Assembly: GCA_029210815.1 (NCBI GenBank)
Contig: JARGGB010000004.1
Span: 1 to 64,000 of the forward strand
DNA length: 64,000 bases
Direction of reading: 5' to 3'
DNA from: Candidatus Brevefilum sp.
GTDB taxonomy: Bacteria; Chloroflexota; Anaerolineae; Anaerolineales; Anaerolineaceae
Shown here: positions 19,755-29,633 of the stretch, in pieces
Position numbering within the stretch: the first letter of the stretch is position 1
How the letters are laid out: each line of letters begins with the position of its first letter
Notes under the pieces: model-generated
Told to the model about the DNA's origin: nothing
The model's input: only the letters and a program-made list of their open reading frames with translations
Database searches by the model: none
Translations under genes and position numbers: made by a program

Positions 19755-21410
19755 ATGGCAAAACAACTTAAGTTTTCTGAAGAAGCCCGACGATCATTAA
19801 AAACTGGTATTGATGTTGTCGTGAAATCCGTGGCAACCACACTTGGCCCAAAAGGCCGTAATGTTGCTATTGACCGAAAATTCGGTTCCCCCACAATCAC
19901 ACACGATGGTGTGACAGTCGCAAAAGAAATAGAACTGGAAGATCCCTTTGAGAATATGGGTGCCCAGCTCTTAAAAGAAGCAGCCACAAAGACCAATGAC
20001 ATTGCTGGCGATGGTACAACCACCTCCACCGTTCTGGCACATGCTATTGTTACTGAAGGTCTCAAGAACCTGGCTGCTGGTGCAAACCCAATGCTCCTCA
20101 AACGAGGTATCGAAGCTGCTGCAAAAGCCGTTTCAGATGCCATCCTTGAGCAGGCAATTGACATCACCACCAAAGAAGAAATTGCAAATGTTGCTACCAT
20201 TTCCGCACAGGAACGAGAAATCGGCGAACTGATTGCAGAAGTGATGGACAAAGTCGGTAAAGACGGCGTTATCACGGTTGAAGAATCACGCGGCCTTGAA
20301 TTTGAGACCGAATATGTTGAAGGTATGCAATTTGACCGTGGTTATATTTCACCCTACTTCGTCACTGATGCAGAAAACATGGAAGCTGTGATTGAGGAAG
20401 CCCATGTTCTTGTGTATGACAAGAAGGTTTCTGCCGCAGCAGATATTGTTCCGCTGCTCGAGAAACTTGTGCAGGTTGGCAAACGCGAATTAGTGATTAT
20501 TGCTGAAGACATCGACGGTGAAGCATTGGCGACACTGGTTCTCAACAAATTACGCGGTATGCTGAACGTTATTGCCATCAAGGCGCCAGGCTTTGGTGAT
20601 CGCCGCAAGGCAATGCTGCAGGATATTGCCACATTGACCGGTGCAACCGTCATTTCAGAAGAAACCGGGCGCAAACTTGAGACCGTTACGATCCAGGATC
20701 TGGGTCAGGCTGAGAAAATTGCCAGCACCAAAGACGATACAACCATCGTTGGCGGCAAAGGCGATGCGAATGCCATCAAGGGTCGCATTGAGCAAATCCG
20801 TGTTGAAATTGAAAATTCAACCAGTGATTATGACCGCGAAAAACTGCAAGAACGATTGGCCAAACTCTCTGGCGGTGTTGCCATCATCCGTGTTGGCGCA
20901 GCCACCGAGACTGAGCTTAAAGAGAAGAAACACCGTGTCGAAGATGCCCTCTCCGCAACCCGTGCAGCGGTTGAGGAAGGGATTGTCCCCGGCGGCGGCG
21001 TTGCACTGATCAATGCCATCAAAGCGCTCGATGGTCTCAAAATGGAAAGCGCCGACGCACAAATTGGTGTCAATGTCGTCCGAAATTCTCTTGAGATCCC
21101 CATGCGAAAGATTGCTGCTAACGCCGGCCAGGATGGCTCGGTTGTGGTAGAGAATGTCCGCAGGGCTCAGGAAAAAGAAAATAATAAACACATCGGTTAT
21201 GATGTTCTGACTGAAAAATATGTTGACATGATTGAAGACGGTGTGATTGATCCTGCCAAGGTGACCCGTGGTGCCCTGGAAAATGCAGCATCCATTGCTG
21301 CCATGATCCTGACAACGGAAGCTTTGATCACAGATATTCCTGAAGAAGAACCCTCAATGCCCGGCGGCGCTGGCGGCATGGGCGGTATGGGTGGGATGGG
21401 CGGTTTCTAG
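19755..21410 (+). CDS. groL: Chaperonin GroEL
   Basis: Full-length Hsp60 with [32 protein letters not shown] and GGM C-terminal tail. Confidence 0.99.
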   Translation: MAKQLKFSEEARRSLKTGIDVVVKSVATTLGPKGRNVAIDRKFGSPTITHDGVTVAKEIELEDPFENMGAQLLKEAATKTNDIAGDGTTTSTVLAHAIVTEGLKNLAAGANPMLLKRGIEAAAKAVSDAILEQAIDITTKEEIANVATISAQEREIGELIAEVMDKVGKDGVITVEESRGLEFETEYVEGMQFDRGYISPYFVTDAENMEAVIEEAHVLVYDKKVSAAADIVPLLEKLVQVGKRELVIIAEDIDGEALATLVLNKLRGMLNVIAIKAPGFGDRRKAMLQDIATLTGATVISEETGRKLETVTIQDLGQAEKIASTKDDTTIVGGKGDANAIKGRIEQIRVEIENSTSDYDREKLQERLAKLSGGVAIIRVGAATETELKEKKHRVEDALSATRAAVEEGIVPGGGVALINAIKALDGLKMESADAQIGVNVVRNSLEIPMRKIAANAGQDGSVVVENVRRAQEKENNKHIGYDVLTEKYVDMIEDGVIDPAKVTRGALENAASIAAMILTTEALITDIPEEEPSMPGGAGGMGGMGGMGGF

Positions 21411-21434
21411 TTCCAACCCAAACATAGAAACTTC

Positions 21435-21464
21435 AAAAGCTGCTTCAAATTTGAGGCAGCTTTT
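21435..21464 (+). terminator. Intrinsic terminator of groESL
   Basis: AAAAGCTGC-TTCAAATTTGAG-GCAGCTTTTTT. Confidence 0.85.
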
Positions 21465-21532
21465 TTGGTTCTTAAACTATCAGTAAGCTTAGAGGGTGTT
21501 GATAATTGTAATTAATAATGACCAATTTTCCC

Positions 21533-21630
21533 GTAGGGGCAACCCTGCTTAAGCCCCCAGCTCTTTTCTGGGGCAGTGGTTGCCCAGCCCGAAGGGTGCA
21601 CGCGAGGCAGACACAGGGGTCTGCCCTTAC
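21533..21630. repeat. Intergenic GTAGGGGC-type palindromic repeat
   Basis: GTAGGGGCAACCCTGC...GGGGTCTGCCCTTAC; internal hairpins; flanked by AGAGGGTGTTGA (about 21491) and TCAACACTCTC (about 21716) imperfect inverted repeats. Confidence 0.6.
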
Positions 21631-21795
21631 ATATTTTCTGAATTTTGTTATAAATATTATTATTTTGAAATCAGAATATATTTTACACAATCAATTTTGA
21701 ACATTTTTGGTTTTTCAACACTCTCAAGTTTAGAAAGTTAACTCGAGAATTTCCGGATGGATTGATTTTTTGTCTCCGCTGGTATAATGTGAGGC

Positions 21796-22695
21796 ATGCA
21801 TGCATTGAAGAACTTTATTTTTTCGCTGGTTTTTAGTCTGTTATTATTGGTCCTATTATCATCCTGTACGGACACGCCACCTGAAGCGACGCAAACAAAC
21901 ACGCCTGAGGTGACAGCCCCAACACAGACGCCTGACCTACCAAGCCCAACCCCAATTCCTGCTGCAGCCGTTGTGAATGGTGAAAGACTGCCGTTGAGAT
22001 GGTTTGAGAATGAACTGGCGCAATATCTCATAGCCCAGGAAGCTGCTGGGCAGCCTGTGGAAGATATTGCTGAGGCACGTACCTATGTTCTTGACGACCT
22101 GGTTGACCAATTTTTGCTTGCCCAGGCAGCTCAGGACGCCGGCATCTCTATTGAAGATGATGAAGTGCAGGACAGGATTGAAAATCTGAGAGCAGAGCTT
22201 GACCTGGATTCATGGATGCAAGAATGGGGCTACACAAATGAAAGCCTGGCGCAATCCCTCAAATGGCAGATGCTTGCGATCAAACAAAGGGATGAGATTA
22301 TCAAGCTGGTCCCGGAGCGTGCCATGCAGGTTGAACTGCAGCAGATATTTGCCTACACAGAAACCGGCGCTCGAAATGCAGTAGGGAGCCTGAATGCCGG
22401 GACACCTTTTGAGGAGGTCGTCTTTGTTTATGATCCGGCAGCAGGGGGTTACCTGGGATGGGTACCGGAAGGATATTTGTTGATCCCTGCACTTGAAGAG
22501 GCTGCCTTTAGTTTGCCAGTGGGTGAGTATTCAGGGATTATTGAATCTGACATTGGCTATCACATTGTTAAGGTCTTGGCACGTGAAGAACGCCCCTTAA
22601 GCCAGGATGCTCTGCTGACCTTACAGCGTCAGGCGCTGCATGCTTGGCTGGCTGATAAACGTGAAAGCAGCACTATCGAGGTGTTGATCGACTGA
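21796..22695 (+). CDS. Lipoprotein peptidyl-prolyl isomerase (SurA/PpiC-like)
   Basis: Lipobox LLLVLLSSC; SurA_N-like and rotamase segment QQIFAYTETGARNAVGSLNAGTPFEEVV...GYLGWVPEG...GYHIVKVLAREERPLS. Confidence 0.85.
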   Translation: MHALKNFIFSLVFSLLLLVLLSSCTDTPPEATQTNTPEVTAPTQTPDLPSPTPIPAAAVVNGERLPLRWFENELAQYLIAQEAAGQPVEDIAEARTYVLDDLVDQFLLAQAAQDAGISIEDDEVQDRIENLRAELDLDSWMQEWGYTNESLAQSLKWQMLAIKQRDEIIKLVPERAMQVELQQIFAYTETGARNAVGSLNAGTPFEEVVFVYDPAAGGYLGWVPEGYLLIPALEEAAFSLPVGEYSGIIESDIGYHIVKVLAREERPLSQDALLTLQRQALHAWLADKRESSTIEVLID

Positions 22696-22697
22696 TT

Positions 22698-23435
22698 ATG
22701 AGCCAACGACCGCCTCGAAGATCTACATCGAACAAAAGCCCCTATTCCAGCCGCGGCGGCATACCCAGTATGGCGACCCCTCGCAAGCCTGAACCCCCAA
22801 GGAAAATCGGTTTTATGGGATTTGTATTTCTGTTGGGGATCATCGCTGGCTTGGTTTGGCTTGGGATGCTGATTTTTCGGTTGGGTCCCTACCGTTCTGA
22901 GGAGGTGCCCGTGATGACGACACCCACAAATCCTCTGCCTCTCTTGCCCACCCACACACCAAGACTTTGGATGACAGAAGAGCCTAGCCTTCCGACCAGC
23001 ACCATGACACAAACCATGACACCTACGATAACAGTTACACCAACACCTGAGATTTTGCCATTTATTTTGTTCGGAAAGCCCGAAACAATGAGCAGCGCGT
23101 TGATTCGACCACAGCTTGATTGTGATTGGCTTGTGATTGCAGGGCAGGTTTGGGATTTGCAGGGAGAAGCGGTGACGAATTCGGTTTCGGTGCATTTATT
23201 CGGCGAATTGAACGATTTTGCCGTGGATGAATTCCGACTTCCGGGAACGGAGAAGGCTTATGGGGAGTCCGGCTATGAGTTTGCACTGGAAGGTTTTGTT
23301 GTGGACAGCGAAGATTCCCTCTATATTCAGCTTGTGGATTCGAACAATATCCCGCTTTCAAATCCATATCTCTTACAAACCTTTGATGACTGCCAGATGA
23401 ACCTGATCCTCGTGAATTTTAAGCAAGTAAGATAG
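22698..23435 (+). CDS. Hypothetical membrane-anchored protein, Pro/Thr-rich linker
   Basis: Single TM (FMGFVFLLGIIAGLVWLGMLIF), PTHTPRLWMTEEPSLPTSTMTQTMTPTITVTPTPE linker; immediately follows PpiC gene. Confidence 0.7.
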   Translation: MSQRPPRRSTSNKSPYSSRGGIPSMATPRKPEPPRKIGFMGFVFLLGIIAGLVWLGMLIFRLGPYRSEEVPVMTTPTNPLPLLPTHTPRLWMTEEPSLPTSTMTQTMTPTITVTPTPEILPFILFGKPETMSSALIRPQLDCDWLVIAGQVWDLQGEAVTNSVSVHLFGELNDFAVDEFRLPGTEKAYGESGYEFALEGFVVDSEDSLYIQLVDSNNIPLSNPYLLQTFDDCQMNLILVNFKQVR

Positions 23436-23461
23436 CTTATCGAATAATCCGTGATTGTTAG

Positions 23462-23484
23462 AGCGTGCCAATTCCAAGCACGCT
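23462..23484 (+). terminator. Intrinsic terminator
   Basis: AGCGTGC-CAATTCCAA-GCACGCT plus T-tract. Confidence 0.85.
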
Positions 23485-23571
23485 TTTTTGTTTAAGTTGG
23501 CGCTTGACATCTGATTTCTAAGGGGGTAAATTTATTTCGATAGATATCAATATAAAACGAAGGAGATGAAT

Positions 23572-24147
23572 ATGGAAGGTACCTTTGATGAATTATTAGC
23601 CTTTTTTAAGGCGCTTTCAGACGCGAACCGGCTCAGGTTGGTTGGACTGCTGGCACAGAAAGAATCGAGCGTTGAAGAGCTGGCAGCAATGCTAGATGTG
23701 AGTCCTTCTACGGTGTCCCATCATTTGAGCAAGCTGTCAGATATCGGATTGGTGTCTGCACGAGCTGAGGGTTATTACAACATTTATTCTTTGAACACAG
23801 GCGTTCTTCAAGATATGTCGCAGCGAATGTTATCGAAAGATACCCTGCCAGACGTCGCACGCGACCTTGATCGTGAAGCCTATGATCGAAAGGTGATGAA
23901 AGATTACCTTGCAGAGGATGGCAAGATTGCGCAGCTTCCCACGAACCGCAGGAAATTGGATGTGATCTTACGCTACCTGGTCGAGCAATTTGATTTCGAC
24001 CGGCAATATACCGAAAAAGAGGTCAACGAGATCATTGGCGCTTTCAATGAGGACATATCAGGTTTGCGCCGGGATTTAATTTCCGTCGGTTTTCTTGACC
24101 GTGAACGGGATAGGTCTGCCTATTGGCGGGTAAGGCGGGAAGATTAA
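23572..24147 (+). CDS. ArsR-family HTH regulator fused to DUF2087-type C-terminal domain
   Basis: ArsR HTH ANRLRLVGLLAQKESSVEELAAMLDVSPSTVSHHLSKLSDIGLV; C-terminal LPTNRRKLDVILRYLVEQFDFDRQYTEKEVNEIIGAFNEDISGLRRDLISVGFLDRERDRSAYWR. Confidence 0.88.
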   Translation: MEGTFDELLAFFKALSDANRLRLVGLLAQKESSVEELAAMLDVSPSTVSHHLSKLSDIGLVSARAEGYYNIYSLNTGVLQDMSQRMLSKDTLPDVARDLDREAYDRKVMKDYLAEDGKIAQLPTNRRKLDVILRYLVEQFDFDRQYTEKEVNEIIGAFNEDISGLRRDLISVGFLDRERDRSAYWRVRRED

Positions 24148-24269
24148 TCGTTTCAAGCAGGGGTTTGGAATTGCCGTAGATTTTTCGACACTTTGTGTTG
24201 TGAACTTAGTTATAGATTCACGTTAAACCATTTGTGTTCATGGATAGATAATTGTTGTTGAATATTCGC

Positions 24270-24297
24270 GTAGGGGCAAGGCATGCCTCGCCCCTAC
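24270..24297. repeat. GTAGGGGC...GCCCCTAC palindromic intergenic repeat
   Basis: GTAGGGGC-A-AGGCATGCCT-C-GCCCCTAC between convergent genes. Confidence 0.75.
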
Positions 24298-24329
24298 ATT
24301 TGTAAAAATAAAATATCGTCAAGTAAAAA

Positions 24330-25550
24330 TTATTTTTTCAATTTGATTCTTGGTGCAATCGATATTTCTTCATCCCCAGCCAATAAGCCTGTCAGGGGTT
24401 TGGCGGGCAAAGCCAGCACCTTGCTATTGGCAAAGAATTCAAAATCAAAACCAGTATCATCCCCGGCTTTCAGTCCCGGAATAGGCATCAGGCGTGCCGT
24501 CAGGGGCTTATCCAGCCGTGAGGATAAGGCTGCCAGGTCCAACAGTACTGCCTGGAGAGCTTCCACGCTGGTATCCCCGGGCAAGGGGATGGTATCCAAA
24601 CCGGTGCCGCAAACTGCAGAATACATTAGCAAATCGGTAACGCTCAACACGCCCTCTTCGCCGCGCTGTGCCAGTGTTAAATCTTCAAGCAGAGGCATCA
24701 TCAATCCGTTGAAACCTGTGCGTTTGAAATTTGCTCGGTCGAGGGTGTCCGTCAGGAAGGCTGCAGCTGCCAGGCTGCCGTGCAAACCTAATGCAGGGAT
24801 GCCCAGGCATTCAAGTGCGTGACCCAGTGAGATCGCCTGTGTGGGGAAGGGGGCTAAGGTAAAATCGATCCCTTTGAATTCAAACCCATACATTTTAGCT
24901 ATTCGCTCGCCGATGTCTTCTAAATTTTTTGCATGGGTTTCAATGGCGTCGATCAATCCTGCTCTAGCGTCTTTCAAACTGGTTGCTGAAGAAAATGCCT
25001 CAACAGCTAAATCTGCGGCTTCAAGCGCCAGGGCAAACCCTGGTTTTTTACCCTCACCATAAGCTGCCGGGAAGAAAGGTGCAAAGGGTGGGACGTTTGC
25101 CAGGGCAGCAAAACGTAAGTTGGCAAAGCCGTGTTTTTCGAGGGGTGCTGCCTTGTGCATCACCTCGGCGCAAGCACGGACAGCAGGTAAGCTGATTTCA
25201 CCTTTAGGTGTGGTCATATGCCCACTGAAAAATAGGTTGCCGGAATTGCCCAGCATTTCTGGAATCGCCCGAAATGAATTAATGTTTTCGGTGATTGCGG
25301 GACCAAGTGAAACATAATCGAAGCCTTCGCTGTGCGCTAAAACTTCGATCTGAGTGATTGCATTCGCATAGTCTTCACTCTCCAGGTAGCTTGTGAATGA
25401 TGGTGTTGCCATGCGCACTGTTTGAACCGGATAACCTGCAGATTCAAACGCATTTTTAGAATCCCTTGATAAGATGCCTGCTTTTTGCAAGGCAAGCTGG
25501 TTAATTGGCCAGCGGGGATGGATAAAGTGGGTGATGGATCGTATGCGCAT
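24330..25550 (-). CDS. DUF711 family protein
   Basis: About 406 aa starting MRIRSITHFIHPRWPI; FDYVSLGPAITENINSFRAIPEML...GTGLDTIPLPGDTS typical of this family; upstream part of the ORF overlaps the next gene. Confidence 0.8.
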   Translation of the reverse strand: MRIRSITHFIHPRWPINQLALQKAGILSRDSKNAFESAGYPVQTVRMATPSFTSYLESEDYANAITQIEVLAHSEGFDYVSLGPAITENINSFRAIPEMLGNSGNLFFSGHMTTPKGEISLPAVRACAEVMHKAAPLEKHGFANLRFAALANVPPFAPFFPAAYGEGKKPGFALALEAADLAVEAFSSATSLKDARAGLIDAIETHAKNLEDIGERIAKMYGFEFKGIDFTLAPFPTQAISLGHALECLGIPALGLHGSLAAAAFLTDTLDRANFKRTGFNGLMMPLLEDLTLAQRGEEGVLSVTDLLMYSAVCGTGLDTIPLPGDTSVEALQAVLLDLAALSSRLDKPLTARLMPIPGLKAGDDTGFDFEFFANSKVLALPAKPLTGLLAGDEEISIAPRIKLKK

Positions 25551-25561
25551 ATCTTTTTCCT

Positions 25562-26347
25562 TTAATTTTGATATCGCTGTCGCAGAACTTCCCCAATCAG
25601 GATGGCAGCGGCGACAGCGGCGTTCAGTGATTCGGCGCGGCCCTTCATTGGGATGGAAATTTTTTGCGTCGCCCTGGACTCTCCTTCCGCGCTGGCGCCA
25701 AATGCTTCGCTGCCAATCAGCAGGGCACAATCTCCAGCTAAATCAGCTTTCCACAAAGGGATGCCGCCCACAGACTCTGCAAGAAATACAGGGATCGACC
25801 CCAGGTATGCGTCGATTTCATCCCAGTCTTTGTGCTGGATTGCTAAATGGAAGTGTGCACCCATACCAGATCGGACAACCTTGGGCGAAAAAGCGTCAAC
25901 AGTACCTGGCGTCAGGAAAACAGCATCACCGCCGGCGGCTTCCGTCGTCCGCAGGAGGGTGCCCATATTGCCGGGGTCCCTGATTTGATCAGCGATCACA
26001 ATAAGGTTTGGAGATTTTGGCAGGGGTATCGCTTCCCTTTTTAGAACAGCCAGGATGCCCTGGGGAGTCTCTGTGTCGCTGATTTCTGCCATCAATGCCG
26101 GACTGATTTCTGAGATATCTGAATCAGATTTTCCATGTAAAGATTTGATCAATGCCATGCCGCGCTCAGAAAGGCTTTCATCGTATAAAAGAAATTCAAG
26201 CGGCCAATTCACAGAAATGGCTTCCTCGACCAAACGGATCCCTTCCGCAACAAAGGCTGATTCAGCCTTGCGATTTTTGCTCGAAGACTGCAAGCTTCTG
26301 ACGAGTTTGATCTTGCTGTTGCTTGAGGACGTGATCATTTCGGGCAT
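25562..26347 (-). CDS. SpoU/TrmH-family RNA 2'-O-methyltransferase
   Basis: IVIADQIRDPGNMGTLLRTTEAAG, ALLIGSEAFGASAE, ISIPMKGRAESLNAAVAAAILIGEVLRQR. Confidence 0.93.
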   Translation of the reverse strand: MPEMITSSSNSKIKLVRSLQSSSKNRKAESAFVAEGIRLVEEAISVNWPLEFLLYDESLSERGMALIKSLHGKSDSDISEISPALMAEISDTETPQGILAVLKREAIPLPKSPNLIVIADQIRDPGNMGTLLRTTEAAGGDAVFLTPGTVDAFSPKVVRSGMGAHFHLAIQHKDWDEIDAYLGSIPVFLAESVGGIPLWKADLAGDCALLIGSEAFGASAEGESRATQKISIPMKGRAESLNAAVAAAILIGEVLRQRYQN

Positions 26348-26393
26348 ATTGTTCCTTGCTATTGTGAATTTATGGGTGCTGCTTCAAACCGTA

Positions 26394-27008
26394 TTATATT
26401 TCATTTGAAGGCATCAGGCGTTTCATCTTGTCACGGATGACATTTTTCGGGCCGAAAAACCGGGTTCGGATCAAGGCTTCAGCTGTGATGCTCATCATCC
26501 CATATTGCGCCTTGAAATTATTATAACGGCAGGGGTATGCAACACCGGGGTTGAATAATAATTGCCCATCAACCCACCTGGCTGTTTGATGATGGGTATG
26601 ACCAAAAATGATGATGTCTGCATCGGGATAGTCCTGGTGCAATTGCCTGTAATAGCGGTCAAAGAGGTAGCCCTCACGGAAATAAGAAAATTTGTCGATG
26701 AGATAATGCAGCAAAGAACGATGCCCGTGGGCAAGGACGATTTTCAGGTTGTTGACAATCAGGGTTTGATGTTTTGGCAGATGCATCCCAAATAAAATAT
26801 CCCGGTTGCCCTGAACGATGGTAACAGGGGCGATTTCCTCCAGCTTTCGAACGACTTTCCAGCTTGATGCATCCCCTGCATGTAAGATGTGATCAACGGC
26901 GTTGATTTTGAACGCTTTCAAAATTTCAAGCTGCAGGTGCCTGGCGCGATCGGGAACATGTGTGTCTGCAAGCACCCCGAAGGTGATTGTTTTGGGTTCA
27001 CCGGGCAT
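26394..27008 (-). CDS. YfcE/MJ0936-type metallophosphoesterase
   Basis: GVLADTHVPDR, HAGDAS, VQGNRD, LAHGH, IIFGHTHHQT motifs. Confidence 0.92.
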   Translation of the reverse strand: MPGEPKTITFGVLADTHVPDRARHLQLEILKAFKINAVDHILHAGDASSWKVVRKLEEIAPVTIVQGNRDILFGMHLPKHQTLIVNNLKIVLAHGHRSLLHYLIDKFSYFREGYLFDRYYRQLHQDYPDADIIIFGHTHHQTARWVDGQLLFNPGVAYPCRYNNFKAQYGMMSITAEALIRTRFFGPKNVIRDKMKRLMPSNEI

Positions 27009-28224
27009 CGTTCATCTCTTTTTCTTTTGGTCTGAAGTAAACCCAGGTCAGAAATGTGCTGAGGGTGTAAAGCAAGCCGGTTGTGATGAACAGCGGCGAA
27101 AAGCCCAGGCGTGTTTGGACAAAGCCCGAAATAAAAATACCAATCGCTTGGCCCGTTTGCCAGCCCATACCCCGGACGCTGGCGATGGTCGCTTGTTCTT
27201 CCGGTTCACTGACTAACATGGCAAAGTTTTCGATCAAAGGAGATGACATCTGCATGAGAACATTTCGCAGCAAAAGACTCACAGCAGCAAGCCATAGAAA
27301 AGGTGAAAAGCCTAACGTAAACAGGAAGAATATGCTCGTCGCTTGTGTCGCAACTGTGGGAATGATACGGCTGTGGGTGATTTTAACCAGCCAGGGGGTG
27401 GACACTGAACCCAGAAAGACCATCAACGATGCAAGGCTGAATATGACACCGAGGAGGTTGTCGCTGATATCAAATTTTCCCCGCAAAAAGACATTGAGAT
27501 AGGGGATCAGGATTGCCGCGCCAAAGCCTGTGATCAGATTGATCAATGCAAACTGCCTGACTACCGGTCGATTGGCTAAGTTCTTGAGAAGCTTTCTTGG
27601 AAAAATCGGTATTCGTGCATTGGCTCTTTTTTCTTTGTGCTCTTTAATCAAAATGGTTGGTATTAAGGCGCTGCTGGCGAAGATGATGCCTGCGGTAATC
27701 ACCCAGCGATAGGACGCCGCACCGCCCTGGGAATACCCAAGCCAGGTTTCTAAGAGCCCGGGTATTTGTCCAGCCACCAGATTACCGATCATGTTTGCCA
27801 GTGTCAATAATCCAAAACTGAGGCTGAAGATCATGGCTTGATTTTCAGTTTTGCTGGCTGCCATAATAAATGGCGGGCGTGAAACTATAAAGAGCATAAT
27901 GCCTGCACCCTGAACCAATCCGAAAAGGAAGATGAAAACTGGATTGACCAGGTGGATCTGCATGAACATCCCAATAAACCCAATACTCAGCCCAATCAAC
28001 ATGCTGTTTCTTCGACCGATTCGGTCAGAGAGCAAACCGAGGGGTAAGCCAAAGACTAAGGCTGATAATGGTGTGGCTGATCGGATCAAACCGAGCATAT
28101 CATTATTGAAGCCAAGGGAAAGGATGTATAGATTAAAGAACAAGTCCCAAACGCTGAATGAAAAGCCATAAAGCAGGGTTGCAAGTAAGAAAAGTTTGGT
28201 GTCTCGATTAAATTGAAGGCGCAT
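26998..28224 (-). CDS. MFS transporter (pair B)
   Basis: 12 TM; GLPLGLLSDRIGRRNSMLIG motif A. Confidence 0.9.
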   Translation of the reverse strand: MRLQFNRDTKLFLLATLLYGFSFSVWDLFFNLYILSLGFNNDMLGLIRSATPLSALVFGLPLGLLSDRIGRRNSMLIGLSIGFIGMFMQIHLVNPVFIFLFGLVQGAGIMLFIVSRPPFIMAASKTENQAMIFSLSFGLLTLANMIGNLVAGQIPGLLETWLGYSQGGAASYRWVITAGIIFASSALIPTILIKEHKEKRANARIPIFPRKLLKNLANRPVVRQFALINLITGFGAAILIPYLNVFLRGKFDISDNLLGVIFSLASLMVFLGSVSTPWLVKITHSRIIPTVATQATSIFFLFTLGFSPFLWLAAVSLLLRNVLMQMSSPLIENFAMLVSEPEEQATIASVRGMGWQTGQAIGIFISGFVQTRLGFSPLFITTGLLYTLSTFLTWVYFRPKEKEMNDAR

Positions 28225-28356
28225 GAGGTCAAAAAATCCTGAGTAAAATTGCGGGTTGATTTTACCATGAGAGGCTATTAATTAGGACGAATTCAAGAAA
28301 AAGAACCCAAAATCTTATGACCCAGGAGTCAATAATCCATAATCCTTTCTTAAATT

Positions 28357-28402
28357 AAAAACACTTTTCGTTGCCCTCTTGTCGAAGGTGAAAAGTGTTT
28401 TT
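28357..28402. terminator. Bidirectional intrinsic terminator between GNAT (pair B) and MFS (pair B)
   Basis: AAAAACACTTTTC ... GAAAAGTGTTTTT, 13-bp perfect inverted repeat. Confidence 0.85.
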
Positions 28403-28429
28403 AAATATGGGTGGGTTTGTGTTTACAGA

Positions 28430-29443
28430 TCAAGAATTGGTAAATTCTTTTCTGAAAGTCATCATGGTCTTATCCTTGTGATAGCCCAAACTTGTGTAAA
28501 GCTTCAGAGCCCCTGTCGGGTTGTTCGTGTCCACACCCAGTGCTACTTCCTTCATACCCAGGGCTTTGTGCGTATGCATACTGCGAATGATGAGCGCCCT
28601 GGCAATCCCTTTACGGCGCCAGTCACGATGTGTGGTAATTTCTTCTGTCCAGCCGCGTTTTTTATTGTATTTTCTGTTGTAATCACGATCGATAAAATTT
28701 AAAACACTGCCGACAACTTCATCACCATGCCATGCAACCTGCCAGAGATAGGGTTGAAAATATTTTGATTCTTTGTAGCCTTTAAAGCTCTCTTCACCAG
28801 AGTCTGTGAAACCCCAGTGGTCGCGAAAAGCTTCGATGGATGCATCCCAAATCTTCCGAACATCTTCTGATTTTACAGGGCGTGTTTCGACACCTTCAGG
28901 CAGTTCTGATGATGGGATATCCTGCAGGGATCGTGACATTTCAATGAAGTATCGTACTGGTTGATAGTTTTTCCTTTCGATGATTTGATTAAACCAGGGT
29001 TTCAATTCATTGCTGTAGGTCTGGAAAAAATGCTTGTGTCCAGACGGATGCGCTTTAGATATTTCACGTAAGCGATTTTCACACCAATCAATCATGAATT
29101 CTTCGATGCCCAGGTTTCGCCACTCAGGTCGGATATGCACAAAATGCGAGTAGATATAGTCTTCAGAGGCTTCCTCTAAACTCCAATCGACACGAGAATA
29201 GGCGACAAGCGTTCCGTTCACCTCTGCAAAGCACATATCATTTTGAGGATTGGAATTTTTCAAGTGCTTGTAATCGTTTTTAATGTCGAACACTGTCATT
29301 GACTCTTCGTCATGATCAGCGGAAGCAGCCGCCTCAATGACATCCAGCATTAAGGGGAAATCGGATTCACCCTGAAAACCCCGAAATTCAAGACCATCGA
29401 TCTCTGGTATTCTTTCTAATAAATTATTGATTCTTACTTTCAT
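28430..29443 (-). CDS. Two-domain GNAT acetyltransferase (MshD-like architecture; pair B)
   Basis: C-terminal EEITTHRDWRRKGIARALIIRSMHTHKALGMKEVALGVDTNNPTGALKLYTSLGY acetyl-CoA motif; shares FRDHWGF with pair A paralog. Confidence 0.88.
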   Translation of the reverse strand: MKVRINNLLERIPEIDGLEFRGFQGESDFPLMLDVIEAAASADHDEESMTVFDIKNDYKHLKNSNPQNDMCFAEVNGTLVAYSRVDWSLEEASEDYIYSHFVHIRPEWRNLGIEEFMIDWCENRLREISKAHPSGHKHFFQTYSNELKPWFNQIIERKNYQPVRYFIEMSRSLQDIPSSELPEGVETRPVKSEDVRKIWDASIEAFRDHWGFTDSGEESFKGYKESKYFQPYLWQVAWHGDEVVGSVLNFIDRDYNRKYNKKRGWTEEITTHRDWRRKGIARALIIRSMHTHKALGMKEVALGVDTNNPTGALKLYTSLGYHKDKTMMTFRKEFTNS

Positions 29444-29633
29444 TTTCTTTCTCCGTTAATTTTTTCAAATGAATTGTGCTGCACGAGGTGATTTTTTCCC
29501 CGACAGGCATGAAAACATGTGATCTTGAAACAATCGAAGCAAACCTCACTTTGCATATCATAAAAACACTTTCGACGCTTCTTTATCGACCTGCTCTCAC
29601 CTTTTTCACCCTTCAACTGCAGCGCAATTGCCT

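Noticed and set aside
19415-20275. 286-aa minus-strand ORF opposite groES/groEL
   Set aside because: Antisense to two unambiguous genes with CIRCE and RBSs on the + strand; low-complexity Ser/Pro/Ala composition typical of shadow ORFs.
25474-25983. 169-aa + strand ORF
   Set aside because: Antisense to the DUF711 and SpoU methyltransferase genes; composition not protein-like.
29444-29633. Second attenuator upstream of GNAT pair B
   Set aside because: No terminator hairpin or plausible leader ORF with complementary arms was found in this intergenic region.
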